64,000 bases of DNA from Crossaster papposus (lineage: Eukaryota; Echinodermata; Asteroidea; Velatida; Solasteridae), in assembly GCA_037893245.1 (NCBI GenBank), contig JBAIAA010000783.1, positions 434,001-498,000 of the forward strand. Reading direction: 5' to 3'. Within the stretch, counting starts at the first letter, position 1; each line of letters begins with the position of its first letter. Below are positions 47,221-58,191 of this stretch, piece after piece. The notes under the pieces were generated by a model. The model did no database searches and was not told the DNA's origin. It worked only from the letters and a program-made list of their open reading frames with translations. A program made the position numbers and the translations under genes.

Positions 47221-47982
47221 TAGAGAAACTTTGTAAGAAAATATTTTAAAAAGCCTTGTTGTGATCAATTCTTGTCAGGAAATTTATACTGCAGTTATAA
47301 AGACAAAATCTCTCATCCACGCTTGGATTCGAACCCAGAACCTTTGAATTAGAAGTCCAACGCGCTGATCCGTTGAGCCACGGGGACTGGATAAACTTTG
47401 TAACTTTTATTTCAAAAAGCCTTGTTGTGATCAATTCTTGTAAGAAAATTTATACTGCAGTTATAAAGACAAAATATCTCATCCCCGCTAGGATTCGAAC
47501 CCAGAAAATTTGAATTAGAAGTCCAACGCGCTGTTCCGTTGCGCCACGGAGACTGGACAAATTGTGTAACATTTATTTTAAAAAGCCTTGTTGTGATCAA
47601 TTCTTGTAAGAAAATTTATACTGCAGTTATAAAGACACAAAAATATCATCCCCGCTGGGATTAGAACCCAGAACCTTTGAATTAGAAGTCCAACGCGCTG
47701 ATCCGTTGCGCAACGGGGACTGGATAAACTTTGTAAGAAATTATTTTAAAAAGCCTTGTTGTGATCAATTCTTGTAAGAAAATGTATACTGCAGTTATAA
47801 AGACAAACAAATCTCATCCCCGCTGGGATTCGAACCCAGAACCTTTGATTTAGAAGTCCAACGCGCTGATCCGTTGCGCCACGGGGACTGGAAAAACTTT
47901 GTAAGAAAATATTTTAAAAAGCCTTATTGTGATCAATTCTTGTAAGACAATTTATACTGCAGATATAAATACAAAAAAATCT

Positions 47983-48056
47983 CATCCCCGCTGGGATTCG
48001 AACCCAGAACCTTTGAATTAGAAGTCCAACGCGCTGATCCGTTGCGCCACGGGGAC
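47983..48056 (-). tRNA. tRNA-Arg(UCU), exact consensus copy
   Basis: Twin of 43325, seven-T stop. Confidence 0.9.
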
Positions 48057-48645
48057 TGGAGAAACTTTGTAAGACATTATTTTAAAAAGCCTTGTTGTGA
48101 TCAATTCTTGTCAGGAAATTTATACTGCAGTTATAAAGACAAAATATCTCATTCACGCTTGGATTCGAACCCAGAACCTTTGAATTAGAAGTCCAACGCG
48201 CTGATCCGTTGAGCCACGGGGACTGGAGAAACTGTGTAACATTTATTTTAAAAAGCCTTGTTGTGATCAATTCTTGTAAGAAAATGTATACTGCAGTTAT
48301 AAAGACAAAATATCTCATCCACGCTTGGATTCGAACCCATAACCTTTGAATTAGAAGTCCAACGCGCTGATCCGTTGAGCCAAGGTCTGGATAAACTTTG
48401 TAACTTTTATTTCAAAAAGCCTTGTTGTGATCAATTCTTGTAAGAAAATTTATACTGCAGTTATAAAGACAAAATATCTCATCCCCGCTGGGATTCGAAC
48501 TCAGAACATTTGAATTAGAAGTCCAACGCTCTGATCCGTTGCGCCACGGGGACTGGAGAAACTTTGTAACATTTATTTCAAAAAGCCTTGTTGTGATCAA
48601 TTCTTGTAAGCAAATTTATACTGCAGTTATAGAGACAAAATATCT

Positions 48646-48719
48646 CATCCCCGCTGGGATTCGAACCCAGAACCTTTGAATTAGAAGTCCAACGCGCTGA
48701 TCCGTTGCGCCACGGGGAC
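48646..48719 (-). tRNA. tRNA-Arg(UCU), exact consensus copy
   Basis: Shares the CTCTATAAC spacer variant with 16588 and 19884, so these units descend from one ancestor although 29-32 kb apart. Confidence 0.9.
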
Positions 48720-49815
48720 TGGAGAAACTTTGTAACCATTATTTAAAAAAGCCTTGTTGTGATCAATTCTTGTAAGAACATTTATACTGCAGTTATAAAG
48801 AAAAAATATCTCATCCCCGCTGGGATTTGAACCCAGAACCTTTGAATTAGAAGTCCAACACGCTGATCCGTTGAGCCACGGGGACTGGATAAACTTTGTA
48901 ACATTTATTTCAAAAAGCCTTGTTGTGATCAATTCTTGTAAGCAAATTTATACTGCAGTTATAGAGACAAAATATCTCATCCCCGCTGGGATTCGAACCA
49001 AGAACCTTTGAATTAGAAGTCCAACGCGCTGATCCGTTGCGCCACGGGGACTGGAGAAACTTTGTAACAATTATTTAAAAAAGCCTTGTTGTGATCAATT
49101 CTTGTAAGAACATTTATTCTGCAGTTATAAAGAAAAAATATCTCATCCCCGCTGGGATTTGAACCCAGAACCTTTGAATTAGAAGTCCAATGCGCTGATC
49201 CGTTGCGCCACGGGGACTGGCGAAACTTTTTTTTAATTATTATAAAAAGCCTTGTTGTGATGAATTCTTGTAAGAAAAATTTACTGCAGTTATGAAGACA
49301 AAATATCTCATCCACGCTTGGATTCGAACCCAGAACCTTTGAATTAGAAGTCCAACGCGCTGATCCGTTGAGCCACGGGGACTGGATAAACTTTGTAACT
49401 TTTATTTCAAAAAGCCTTGTTGTGATCAATTCTTGTAAGAAAATTTATACTGCAGTTATAAAGACAAAATATCTCATCTCCGCTAGGATTCGAATTCGAA
49501 CCTAGAAAATTTGAATTAGAAGTCCAACGCGCTGTTCCGTTGCGCCACGGAGACTGGACAAATTGTGTAACATTTATTTTAAAAAGCCTTGTTGTGATCA
49601 ATTCTTGTAAGAAAATTTATACTGCAGTTATAAAGACACAAAAATATCATCCCCGCTGGGATTCGAACCCAGAACCTTTGAATTAGAAGTCCAACGCGCT
49701 GATCCGTTGCGCAACGGGGACTGGATAAACTTTGTAAGAAATTATTTTAAAAAGCCTTGTTGTGATCAATTCTTGTAAGAAAATGTATACTGCAGTTATA
49801 AAGACAAACAAATCT

Positions 49816-49868
49816 CATCCCCGCTGGGATTCGAACCCAGAACCTTTGAATTAGAAGTCCAACGCGCT
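49816..49868 (-). pseudogene. Truncated tRNA-Arg unit at the strand switch
   Basis: The 3' half (T arm, variable loop, anticodon arm with TCT) is consensus. The sequence breaks in the D stem after AACGCGCT and continues as plus-strand spacer ACAACAAGGC. Confidence 0.92.
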
Positions 49869-50212
49869 ACAACAAGGCTTTTTAAAATAAATGTTACAAA
49901 GTTTATCAAGTCCCCGAGGCGCAACGGATCAGCGAGTTTGACGTCTAATTCAAATGTTCTGGGTTCGAATCCCAGCGGGGATGAGATATTTTGTCTTTAT
50001 AACTGCAGTATACATTTTCTTACAAGAATTGATCACAACAAGGCTTTCCAAAATAAATGTTAAAAAGTGTCTCCAGTCCCCGTGGCGCAACGGATCAGCG
50101 CATTGGACTTCTAATTCAAAAGTTCTAGATTCGAATCCCAGCGGGGATGAGATATTTTGTCTTTATAACTGCAGTATACATTTTTTCTTACAAGAATTGA
50201 TCACAACAAGGC

Positions 50213-50224
50213 TTTTTAAAATAA
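50213..50224 (+). promoter_or_regulatory. TATA-like upstream element of an array unit
   Basis: TTTTTAAAATAA lies 20-31 bp before the tRNA at 50244, the distance at which TFIIIB contacts DNA upstream of tRNA genes. It is conserved in most units. A role in start-site choice is inferred. Confidence 0.5.
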
Positions 50225-50243
50225 TTGTTACAAAGTTTCTCCA

Positions 50244-50317
50244 GTCCCCGTGGCGCAACGGATCAGCGCGTTGGACTTCTAATTCAAAGGTTCTGGGTTC
50301 GAATCCCAGCGGGGATG
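50244..50317 (+). tRNA. tRNA-Arg(UCU), exact consensus copy (reference description)
   Basis: 74 nt. The acceptor GTCCCCG pairs with CGGGGAT (G-T first pair), discriminator G, no encoded CCA. D arm GCGC-AACGGATCA-GCGC; anticodon arm TTGGA-CTTCTAA-TTCAA with one G-T pair, anticodon TCT at 50278-50280, U33 and A37; variable loop AGGTT; T arm CTGGG-TTCGAAT-CCCAG without mismatch. The A box begins TGGCGCAACGG at 50251, and the B box GGTTCGAATCC is at 50296-50306. It should decode the AGA/AGG arginine codons. There is no intron, unlike several vertebrate tRNA-Arg-UCU genes. It closely resembles the animal tRNA-Arg-UCU sequence known to me. TTTT follows at 50323. Confidence 0.93.
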
Positions 50318-50322
50318 AGATA

Positions 50323-50326
50323 TTTT
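50323..50326 (+). terminator. Pol III-type T run of the reference unit
   Basis: TTTT starts six bases past the tRNA 3' end (GAGATATTTTGTC). Across the array this run varies from three (CTTTG, TTTGTTTG forms) to seven Ts. Confidence 0.7.
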
Positions 50327-50743
50327 GTCTTTATAACTGCAGTATAAATTTTCTTACAAGAATTGATCACAACAAGGCTTTTTGAAATAAATGTTACAAA
50401 GTTTATCCAGTCTCCGAGGCGCAACGGATCAGCGTGTTGGACTTCTAATTCAAAGGTTCTGGGTTCGAATCCCAGCGGGGATAAGATATTTTGTATTTAT
50501 AACTGCAGTATACATTTTCTTATAAGAATTGATCACAACAAGGCTTTCTAAAATAAATGTTAAAAAGTGTCTCCAGTCCCCGTGGCGCAACGGATCAGCG
50601 CATTGGACTTCTAATTCAAAAGTTCTAGATTCGAATCCCAGCGGGGATGAGATATTTTGTCTTTATAACTGCAGTATACATTTTTTCTTACAAGAATTGA
50701 TCACAACAAGGCTTTTTAAAATAATTGTTACAAAGTTTATCCA

Positions 50744-50817
50744 GTCCCCGTGGCGCAACGGATCAGCGCGTTGGACTTCTAATTCAAAGGTTCTGGGTTC
50801 GAATCCCAGCGGGGATG
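50744..50817 (+). tRNA. tRNA-Arg(UCU), exact consensus copy
   Basis: Consensus tRNA with the usual four-T stop; leader variant TTTATCCA. Confidence 0.9.
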
Positions 50818-51243
50818 AGATATTTTGTCTTTATAACTGCAGTATAAATTTTCTTACAAGAATTGATCACAACAAGGCTTTTTTAAATAATTGTTACAAA
50901 GTTTCTCCAGTCCCCGTGGCGCAACGGATCAGCGCATTGGACTTCTAATTCAAAAGTTGTGGATTCGAATCCCAGCGGGGATGAGATATTTTGTCTTTAT
51001 AACTGCAGTATAAATGTTTTCTTACAAGAATTGATCACAACAAGGCTTTTTAAAATAATTGTTACAAAGTTTCTCCAGTCCCCGTGGCGCAAAGGATCAG
51101 CGCGTTGGAATTCTTATTCAAAGGTTCTGGGTTCGAATCCTTGCGGGGATGAGATATTTTGTCTTTATAACTGCAGTATAAATTTTCTTACAAGAATTGA
51201 TCACAACAAGGCCTTTTAAAATAATTGTTACAAAGTTTCTACA

Positions 51244-51463
51244 GTCCCCGTGGCGCAACGGATCAGCGCGTTGGACTTCTAATTCAAAGGTTCTCCCAGC
51301 GGGGATGAGATATTTTCTCTTTATAACTGCAGTATAAATTTTCTTACAAGAATTGATCACAACAAGGCTTTTTTAAATAATTGTTACAAAGTTTCTACAG
51401 TCCCCGTGGCGCAACGGATCAGCGCGTTGGACTTCTAATTCAAAGGTTTCCCCAGCGGGGATG
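51244..51463 (+). pseudogene. Two tandem B-box-deleted units
   Basis: Units 51244-51307 (GGTTCTCCCAGC) and 51400-51463 (GGTTTCCCCAGC) lack 10 nt of the T arm and carry the CTACAG leader. Confidence 0.85.
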
Positions 51464-51886
51464 AGATATTTTGTCTTTATAACTGCAATATAAATTTTCT
51501 TACTAGAATTGATCACAACAAGGCTTTTTAAAATAATTGTTACAAAGTTTCTCCAGTCCCCGTGGCGCAACAGGGAAGCGCGTTGGAGTTCTAATTTAAA
51601 GGTTCTGGGTTCGAATCCTTGCGGGGATGAGATATTTTGTCTTTATAACTGCAGTATAAATTTTCTTACAAGAATTGATCACAACAAGGCTTTTTTAAAT
51701 AATTGTTACAAAGTTTCTACAGTCCCCGTGGCGCAACGGATCAGCGCGTTTGACTTCTAATTCAAAGGTCCTGGGTTCGAATCCCAGCGGGGATGAGATA
51801 TGTTGTCTTTATAACTCTAGTATACATTTTCTTATTAAATTGATCACAGCAAGGCTTTGTAAAATAATTGTTACAAAGTTGCTCGA

Positions 51887-51960
51887 GTCCCCGTGGCGCA
51901 ACGGATCAGCGCGTTGGACTTCGAATACAAAGGTTCTGTGTTTGAATCCCAGCGGGGATG
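51887..51960 (+). tRNA. Array unit with anticodon TCG
   Basis: Plus-strand member of the TCG class (anticodon 51921-51923). T stem CTGTG and loop TTTGAAT weaken the B box. The spacer deletion after the tRNA removes the T run, exactly as in the minus-strand copies. Related units with an extra C in the acceptor lie at 57151, 57961 and 59112. Confidence 0.55.
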
Positions 51961-52042
51961 AGATATTAACTGCAGTATACATTTTCTTACAAGAATTGAT
52001 CACAACAAGGCTTTTTAAAATAAATGTTAAACAATTTCTCCA

Positions 52043-52116
52043 GTCCCCGTGGCGCAACGGATCAGCGCGTTGGACTTCTAATTCAAAGGTTCTGGGTTCG
52101 AATCCCAGCGGGGATG
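52043..52116 (+). tRNA. tRNA-Arg(UCU), exact consensus copy
   Basis: Consensus tRNA downstream of the TCG-class unit, the same neighbour order as on the minus strand (14955 beside 15111). Confidence 0.9.
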
Positions 52117-53369
52117 AGATATTTTGTCTTTATAACTGCAGTATAAATTTTCTTACAAGAATTGATCACAACAAGGCTTTTTAAAATAACTGTTACAAAG
52201 TTTCTTCAGTCCCCGTGGCGCAACGGATCAGCGCGTTGGACTTCTAATTCAAATGTTCTGGGTTCGAATCCTAGCGGGGATGAGATATTTTGTCGTTATA
52301 ACTGCAGTATAAATTTTCTTACAAGAATTGATCACAACAAGGATTTTTGAAATAAAAGTTACAAAGTTTATCCAGTCCCCGTGGCTCAACGGATCAGCGC
52401 GTTGGACTTCTAATTCAAAGGTTCTGGGTTCGAATCTAAGCGTGGATGAGATATTTTGTCTTTATAACTGCAGTAAATTTTTCTTACAAGAATTCATCAC
52501 AACAAGGCTTTTTATAATAATTGTTAAAAAGTTTCGCCAGTCCCCGTGGCGCAACAGATCAGCGCGTTGGACTTCTAATTCAAAGGTTCTGGGTTCGAAT
52601 CCAAGCGTGGATGAGATATTTTGTCTTTATAACTGCAGTATAAATGTTCTTACAAGAATTGATCACAACAAGGCTTTCTAAAATAATTGTTACAAAGTTT
52701 CTCCAGTCCCCGTGGCGCAACGGATCAGAGCGTTGGACTTCTAATTCAAATGTTCTGGGTTCGAATCCCAGCGGGGATGAGATATTTTGTCTTTATAACT
52801 GCAGTATAAAATTTCTTACAAGAATTGATCACAACAAGGCTTTTTGAAATAAAAGTTACAAAGTTTATCCAGACCTTGGCTCAACGGATCAGCGCGTTGG
52901 ACTTCTAATTCAAAGGTTATGGGTTCGAATCCAAGCGTGGATGAGATATTTTGTCTTTATAACTGCAGTATACATTTTCTTACAAGAATTGATCACAACA
53001 AGGCTTTTTAAAATAATTTCTTACAAAGTTTCTCCAGTCCCCGTGGCGCAACGGATCAGCGCGTTGGACTTCTAATTCAAAGGTTCTGGGTTCGAATTCC
53101 AGCGGGGATGATATTTTTGTGTCTTTATAACTGCAGTATAAATTTTCTTACAAGAATTGATCACAACAAGGCTTTTTAAAATAAATGTTACACAATTTTT
53201 CCAGTCCCCGTGGCGCAACGGAACAGCGCGTTAGACTTCTAATTCAAATTTTCTAGGTTAGAATCCTAGCGGGGATGAGATATTTTGTCTTTATAACTGC
53301 AGTATAAATTTTCTTACAAGAATTGATCACAACAAGGCTTTCTAAAATAAATGTTAAAAAGTTTCTCCA

Positions 53370-53443
53370 GTCCCCGTGGCGCAACGGATCAGCGCGTTGG
53401 ACTTCTAATTCAAAGGTTCTGGGTTCGAATCCCAGCGGGGATG
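53370..53443 (+). tRNA. tRNA-Arg(UCU), exact consensus copy
   Basis: Consensus with the four-T stop; the upstream spacer has the CTTTCTAAAATAAATG variant. Confidence 0.9.
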
Positions 53444-53703
53444 AGATATTTTGTCTTTATAACTGCAGTATAAATGTTTTCTTACAAGAATTGACCACAA
53501 CAAGGTTTTTTAAAATAATTGTTACAAAGTTTCTCCAGTCCCCGTGGCGCAAAGGATCAGCGCGTTGGAATTCTAATTCAAAGGTTCTGGGTTCGAATCC
53601 TTGCGGGGATGAGATATTTTGTCTTTATAACTGCAGTATAAATTTTCTTACAAGAATTGATCACAACAAGGCTTTTTTAAATAATTGTTACAAAGTTTCT
53701 ACA

Positions 53704-53923
53704 GTCCCCGTGGCGCAACGGATCAGCGCGTTGGACTTCTAATTCAAAGGTTCTCCCAGCGGGGATGAGATATTCTGTCTTTATAACTGCAGTATAAATT
53801 TTCTTACAAGAATTGATCACAACAAGGCTTTTTTAAATAATTGTTACAAAGTTTCTACAGTCCCCGTGGCGCAACGGATCAGCGCGTTGGACTTCTAATT
53901 CAAAGGTTCCCCCAGCGGGGATG
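53704..53923 (+). pseudogene. Two tandem B-box-deleted units
   Basis: Units 53704-53767 and 53860-53923; they recur 2,307 bp later at 56011-56230. Confidence 0.85.
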
Positions 53924-56010
53924 AGATATTTTGTCTTTATAACTGCAGTATAAATTTTCTTACAAGAATTGATCACAACAAGGCTTTTTAAAATAATTGT
54001 TACAAATTTTCTCCAGTCCCCGTGGCGCAACGGATCAGAGCGTTGGAATTCTAATTCAAATGTTCTGGGTTCGAATCCCAGCGGGGATGAGATATTTTGT
54101 CTTTATAACTGTAGTATAAATTTTCTTACAAGAATTGATCACAACAAGGCTTTTTAAAATAATTGTTACAAAGTTTCTCCAGTCCCCGTGGCGCAACAGG
54201 GAAGCGCGTTGGAATTCTAATTTAAAGGTTCTGGGTTCGAATCCTTGCGGAGATTAGATATTTTGTCTTTATAACTGCAGTATCAATTTTCTTACAAGAA
54301 TTGATCACAACAAGGCTTTTTTAAATAATTGTTACAAAGTTTCTACAGTCCCCGTGGCGCAACGGATCAGCGCGTTTGACTTCTAATTCAAAGGTCCTGG
54401 GTTCGAATCCCAGCGGGGATGAGATATGTTGTCTTTATAACTCTAGTATACATTTTCTTATTAAATTGATCACAGCAAGGCTTTTTAAAATAATTGTTAC
54501 AAAGTTGCTCGAGTCCCCCGTGGCGCAACGGATCAGCGCGTTGGACTTCTAATTCAAAGGTTCTGGGTTCGAATCCAAGCGTGGATGAGATATTTTGTTT
54601 TTATAACTGCAGTATAAATGTTCTTACAAGAATTGATCACAACAAGGCTTTTTAAAATAATTGTTACAAAGTTTCTCTAGTCCCCGTGGCGCAACGGATC
54701 AGAGCGTTGGACTTCTAATTCAAATGTTCTGGGTTCGAATCCCAGCGGGGATGAGATATTTTGTCTTTATAACTGCAGTATAAAATTTCTTACAAGAATT
54801 GATCACAACAAGGCTTTTTGAAATAAAAGTTACAAAGTTTATCCAGACCTTGGCTCAACGGATCAGCGCGTTGGACTTCTAATTCAAAGGTTATGGGTTC
54901 GAATCCAAGCGTGGATGAGATATTTTGTCTTTATAACTGCAGTATACATTTTCTTACAAGAATTGATCACAACAAGGCTTTTTAAAATAATTTCTTACAA
55001 AGTTTCTCCAGTCCCCGTGGCGCAACGGATCAGCGCGTTGGACTTCTAATTCAAAGGTTCTGGGTTCGAATTCCAGCGGGATGATATTTTTGTGTCTTTA
55101 TAACTGCAGTATAAATTTTCTTACAAGAATTGATCACAACAAGGCTTTTTAAAATAAATGTTACACAATTTTTCCAGTCCCCGTGGCGCAACGGAACAGC
55201 GCGTTAGACTTCTAATTCAAATTTTCTAGGTTAGAATCCTAGCGGGGATGAGATATTTTGTCTTTATAACTGCAGTATAAATTTTCTTACAAGAATTGAT
55301 CACAACAAGGCTTTCTAAAATAAATGTTAAAAAGTGTCTCCAATCCCCGTGGCGCAACGGATCAGCGCATTGGACTTCTAATTCAAAAGTTCTAGATTCG
55401 AATCCCAGCGGGGATGAGATATTTTGTCTTTATAACTGCAGTATACATTTTTTCTTACAAAAATTGATCACAACAAGGCTTTTTAAAATAATTGTTACAA
55501 GGTTTCTCCAGTCCCCGTGGCGGAACGGATCAGCGCGTTGGACTTCTAATTCAAAGGTTCTGGGTTCGAATCCCAGCGGGGATGAGATATTTTGTCTTTA
55601 TAACTGCAGTATAAATTTTTTTACAAGAATTGATCACAACAAGGCTTTTCAAAATAATTGTTACAAAGTTTCTCCATTCCCCGTGGCGCAACGGATCAGC
55701 GCATTGGACTTCTAATTCAAAAGTTGTGGATTCGAATCCCAGCGGGGATGAGATATTTTGTCTTTATAACTGCAGTATAAATGTTTTCTTACAAGAATTG
55801 ATCACAACAAGGTTTTTTAAAATAATTGTTACAAAGTTTCTCCAGTCCCCGTGGCGCAAAGGATCAGCGCGTTGGAATTCTAATTCAAAGGTTCTGGGTT
55901 CGAATCCTTGCGGGGATGAGATATTTTGTCTTTATAACTGCAGTATAAATTTTCTTACAAGAATTGATCACAACAAGGCTTTTTTAAATAATTGTTACAA
56001 AGTTTCTACA

Positions 56011-56230
56011 GTCCCCGTGGCGCAACGGATCAGCGCGTTGGACTTCTAATTCAAAGGTTCTCCCAGCGGGGATGAGATATTCTGTCTTTATAACTGCAGT
56101 ATAAATTTTCTTACAAGAATTGATCACAACAAGGCTTTTTTAAATAATTGTTACAAAGTTTCTACAGTCCCCGTGGCGCAACGGATCAGCGCGTTGGACT
56201 TCTAATTCAAAGGTTCCCCCAGCGGGGATG
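56011..56230 (+). pseudogene. Two tandem B-box-deleted units
   Basis: Units 56011-56074 and 56167-56230, duplicates of the pair at 53704. Confidence 0.85.
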
Positions 56231-57639
56231 AGATATTTTGTCTTTATAACTGCAGTATAATTTTTCTTACAAGAATTGATCACAACAAGGCTTTTTAAAA
56301 TAATTGTTACAAATTTTCTCCAGTCCCCGTGGCGCAACGGATCAGAGCGTTGGAATTCTAATTCAAATGTTCTGGGTTCGAATCCCAGCGGGGATGAGAT
56401 ATTTTGTCTTTATAACTGCAGTATAAAATTTCTTACAAGAATTGATCACAACAAGGCTTTTTGAAATAAAAGTTACAAAGTTTATCCAGACCTTGGCTCA
56501 ACGGATCAGCGCGTTGGACTTCTAATTCAAAGGTTATGGGTTCGAATCCAAGCGTGGATGAGATATTTTGTCTTTATAACTGCAGTATACATTTTCTTAC
56601 AAGAATTGATCACAACAAGGCTTTTTAAAATAATTTCTTACAAAGTTTCTCCAGTCCCCGTGGCGCAACGGATCAGCGCGTTGGACTTCTAATTCAAAGG
56701 TTCTGGGTTCGAATCCTTGCGGGGATGAGATATTTTGTCTTTATAACTGCAGTATAAATTTTCTTACAAGAATTGATCACAACAAGGCTTTTTAAAATAA
56801 TTGTTACAAAGTTTCTCCAGTCCCCGTGGCGCAACAGGGAAGCGCGTTGGAATTCTAATTTAAAGGTTCTGGGTTCGAATCCTTGCGGAGATGAGATATT
56901 TTGTCTTTATAACTGCAGTATCAATTTTCTTACAAGAATTGATCACAACAAGGCTTTTTTAAATAATTGTTACAAAGTTTCTACAGTCCCCGTGGCGCAA
57001 CGGATCAGCGCGTTTGACTTCTAATTCAAAGGTCCTGGGTTCGAATCCCAGCGGGGATGAGATATGTTGTCTTTATAACTCTAGTATACATTTTCTTATT
57101 AAATTGATCACAGCAAGGCTTTTTAAAATAATTGTTACAAAGTTGCTCGAGTCCCCCGTGGCGCAACGGATCAGCGCGTTGGACTTCGAATACAAAGGTT
57201 CTGTGTTTGAATCCCAGCGGGGATGAGATATTAACTGCAGTATACATTTTCTTACAAGAATTGATCACAACAAGGCTTTTTAAAATAAATGTTAAACAAT
57301 TTCTCCAGTCCCCGTGGCGCAACGGATCAGCGCGTTGGACTTCTAATTCAAAGGTTCTGGGTTTGTATCCCAGCGGGGATGAGATATTTTGTCTTTATAA
57401 CTGCAGTATAAATTTTCTTACAAGAATTGATCACAACAAGGCTTTTTAAAATAACTGTTACAAAGTTTCTCCAGTCTCCGTGGCGCAACGGATCAGCGCG
57501 TTGGACTTCTAATTCAAAGGTTCTGGGTTCGAATCCCAGCGGGGATGAGATATTTTGTCTTTATAACTGCAGTATAAATTTTCTTACAAGAATTGATCAC
57601 AACAAGGCTTTTTTAAATAATTGTTACAAAGTTTCTACA

Positions 57640-57703
57640 GTCCCCGTGGCGCAACGGATCAGCGCGTTGGACTTCTAATTCAAAGGTTCTCCCAGCGGGG
57701 ATG
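57640..57703 (+). pseudogene. B-box-deleted unit
   Basis: 64 nt with CTACAG leader. The following spacer reads GATATATT in place of GAGATATT. Confidence 0.85.
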
Positions 57704-58117
57704 ATATATTTTGTCTTTATAACTGCAGTATAAATTTTCTTACAAGAATTGATCACAACAAGGCTTTTTTAAATAATTGTTACAAAGTTTCTACAGTCCC
57801 CGTGGCGCAACGGATCAGCGCGTTTGACTTCTAATTCAAAGGTCCTGGGTTCGAATCCCAGCGGGGATGAGATATGTTGTCTTTATAACTCTAGTATACA
57901 TTTTCTTATTAAATTGATCACAGCAAGGCTTTTTAAAATAATTGTTACAAAGTTGCTCGAGTCCCCCGTGGCGCAACGGATCAGCGCCTTGGACTTCGAA
58001 TACAAAGGTTCTGTGTTTGAATCCCAGCGGGGATGAGATATTAACTGCAGTATACATTTTCTTACAAGAATTGATCACAACAAGGCTTTTTAAAATAAAT
58101 GTTAAACAATTTCTCCA

Positions 58118-58191
58118 GTCCCCGTGGCGCAACGGATCAGCGCGTTGGACTTCTAATTCAAAGGTTCTGGGTTCGAATCCCAGCGGGGATG
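58118..58191 (+). tRNA. tRNA-Arg(UCU), exact consensus copy
   Basis: Consensus; downstream of a TCG-class unit, as at 52043. Confidence 0.9.

Larger units (their letters stand above)
43605..48262 (-). repeat. Higher-order tandem duplication, copy 2 (4,658 bp)
   Basis: Direct repeat of 38947-43604, immediately adjacent. Confidence 0.9.
37009..49868 (-). repeat. tRNA-Arg(UCU) tandem array, block 2 (minus strand)
   Basis: About 77 units by length, continuing the same array and orientation to the right of the transposon. It contains the highest density of exact consensus tRNAs that I found. It ends in a truncated unit at the strand switch. Confidence 0.95.

Noticed and set aside
50290-50317. 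CENP-B box in the T arm (TTCG followed by CGGG)
   Set aside because: The TTCG to CGGG spacing is one base too long and the required central A is absent, so it does not meet the minimal CENP-B box pattern; the sequence is explained by the tRNA T arm and acceptor.
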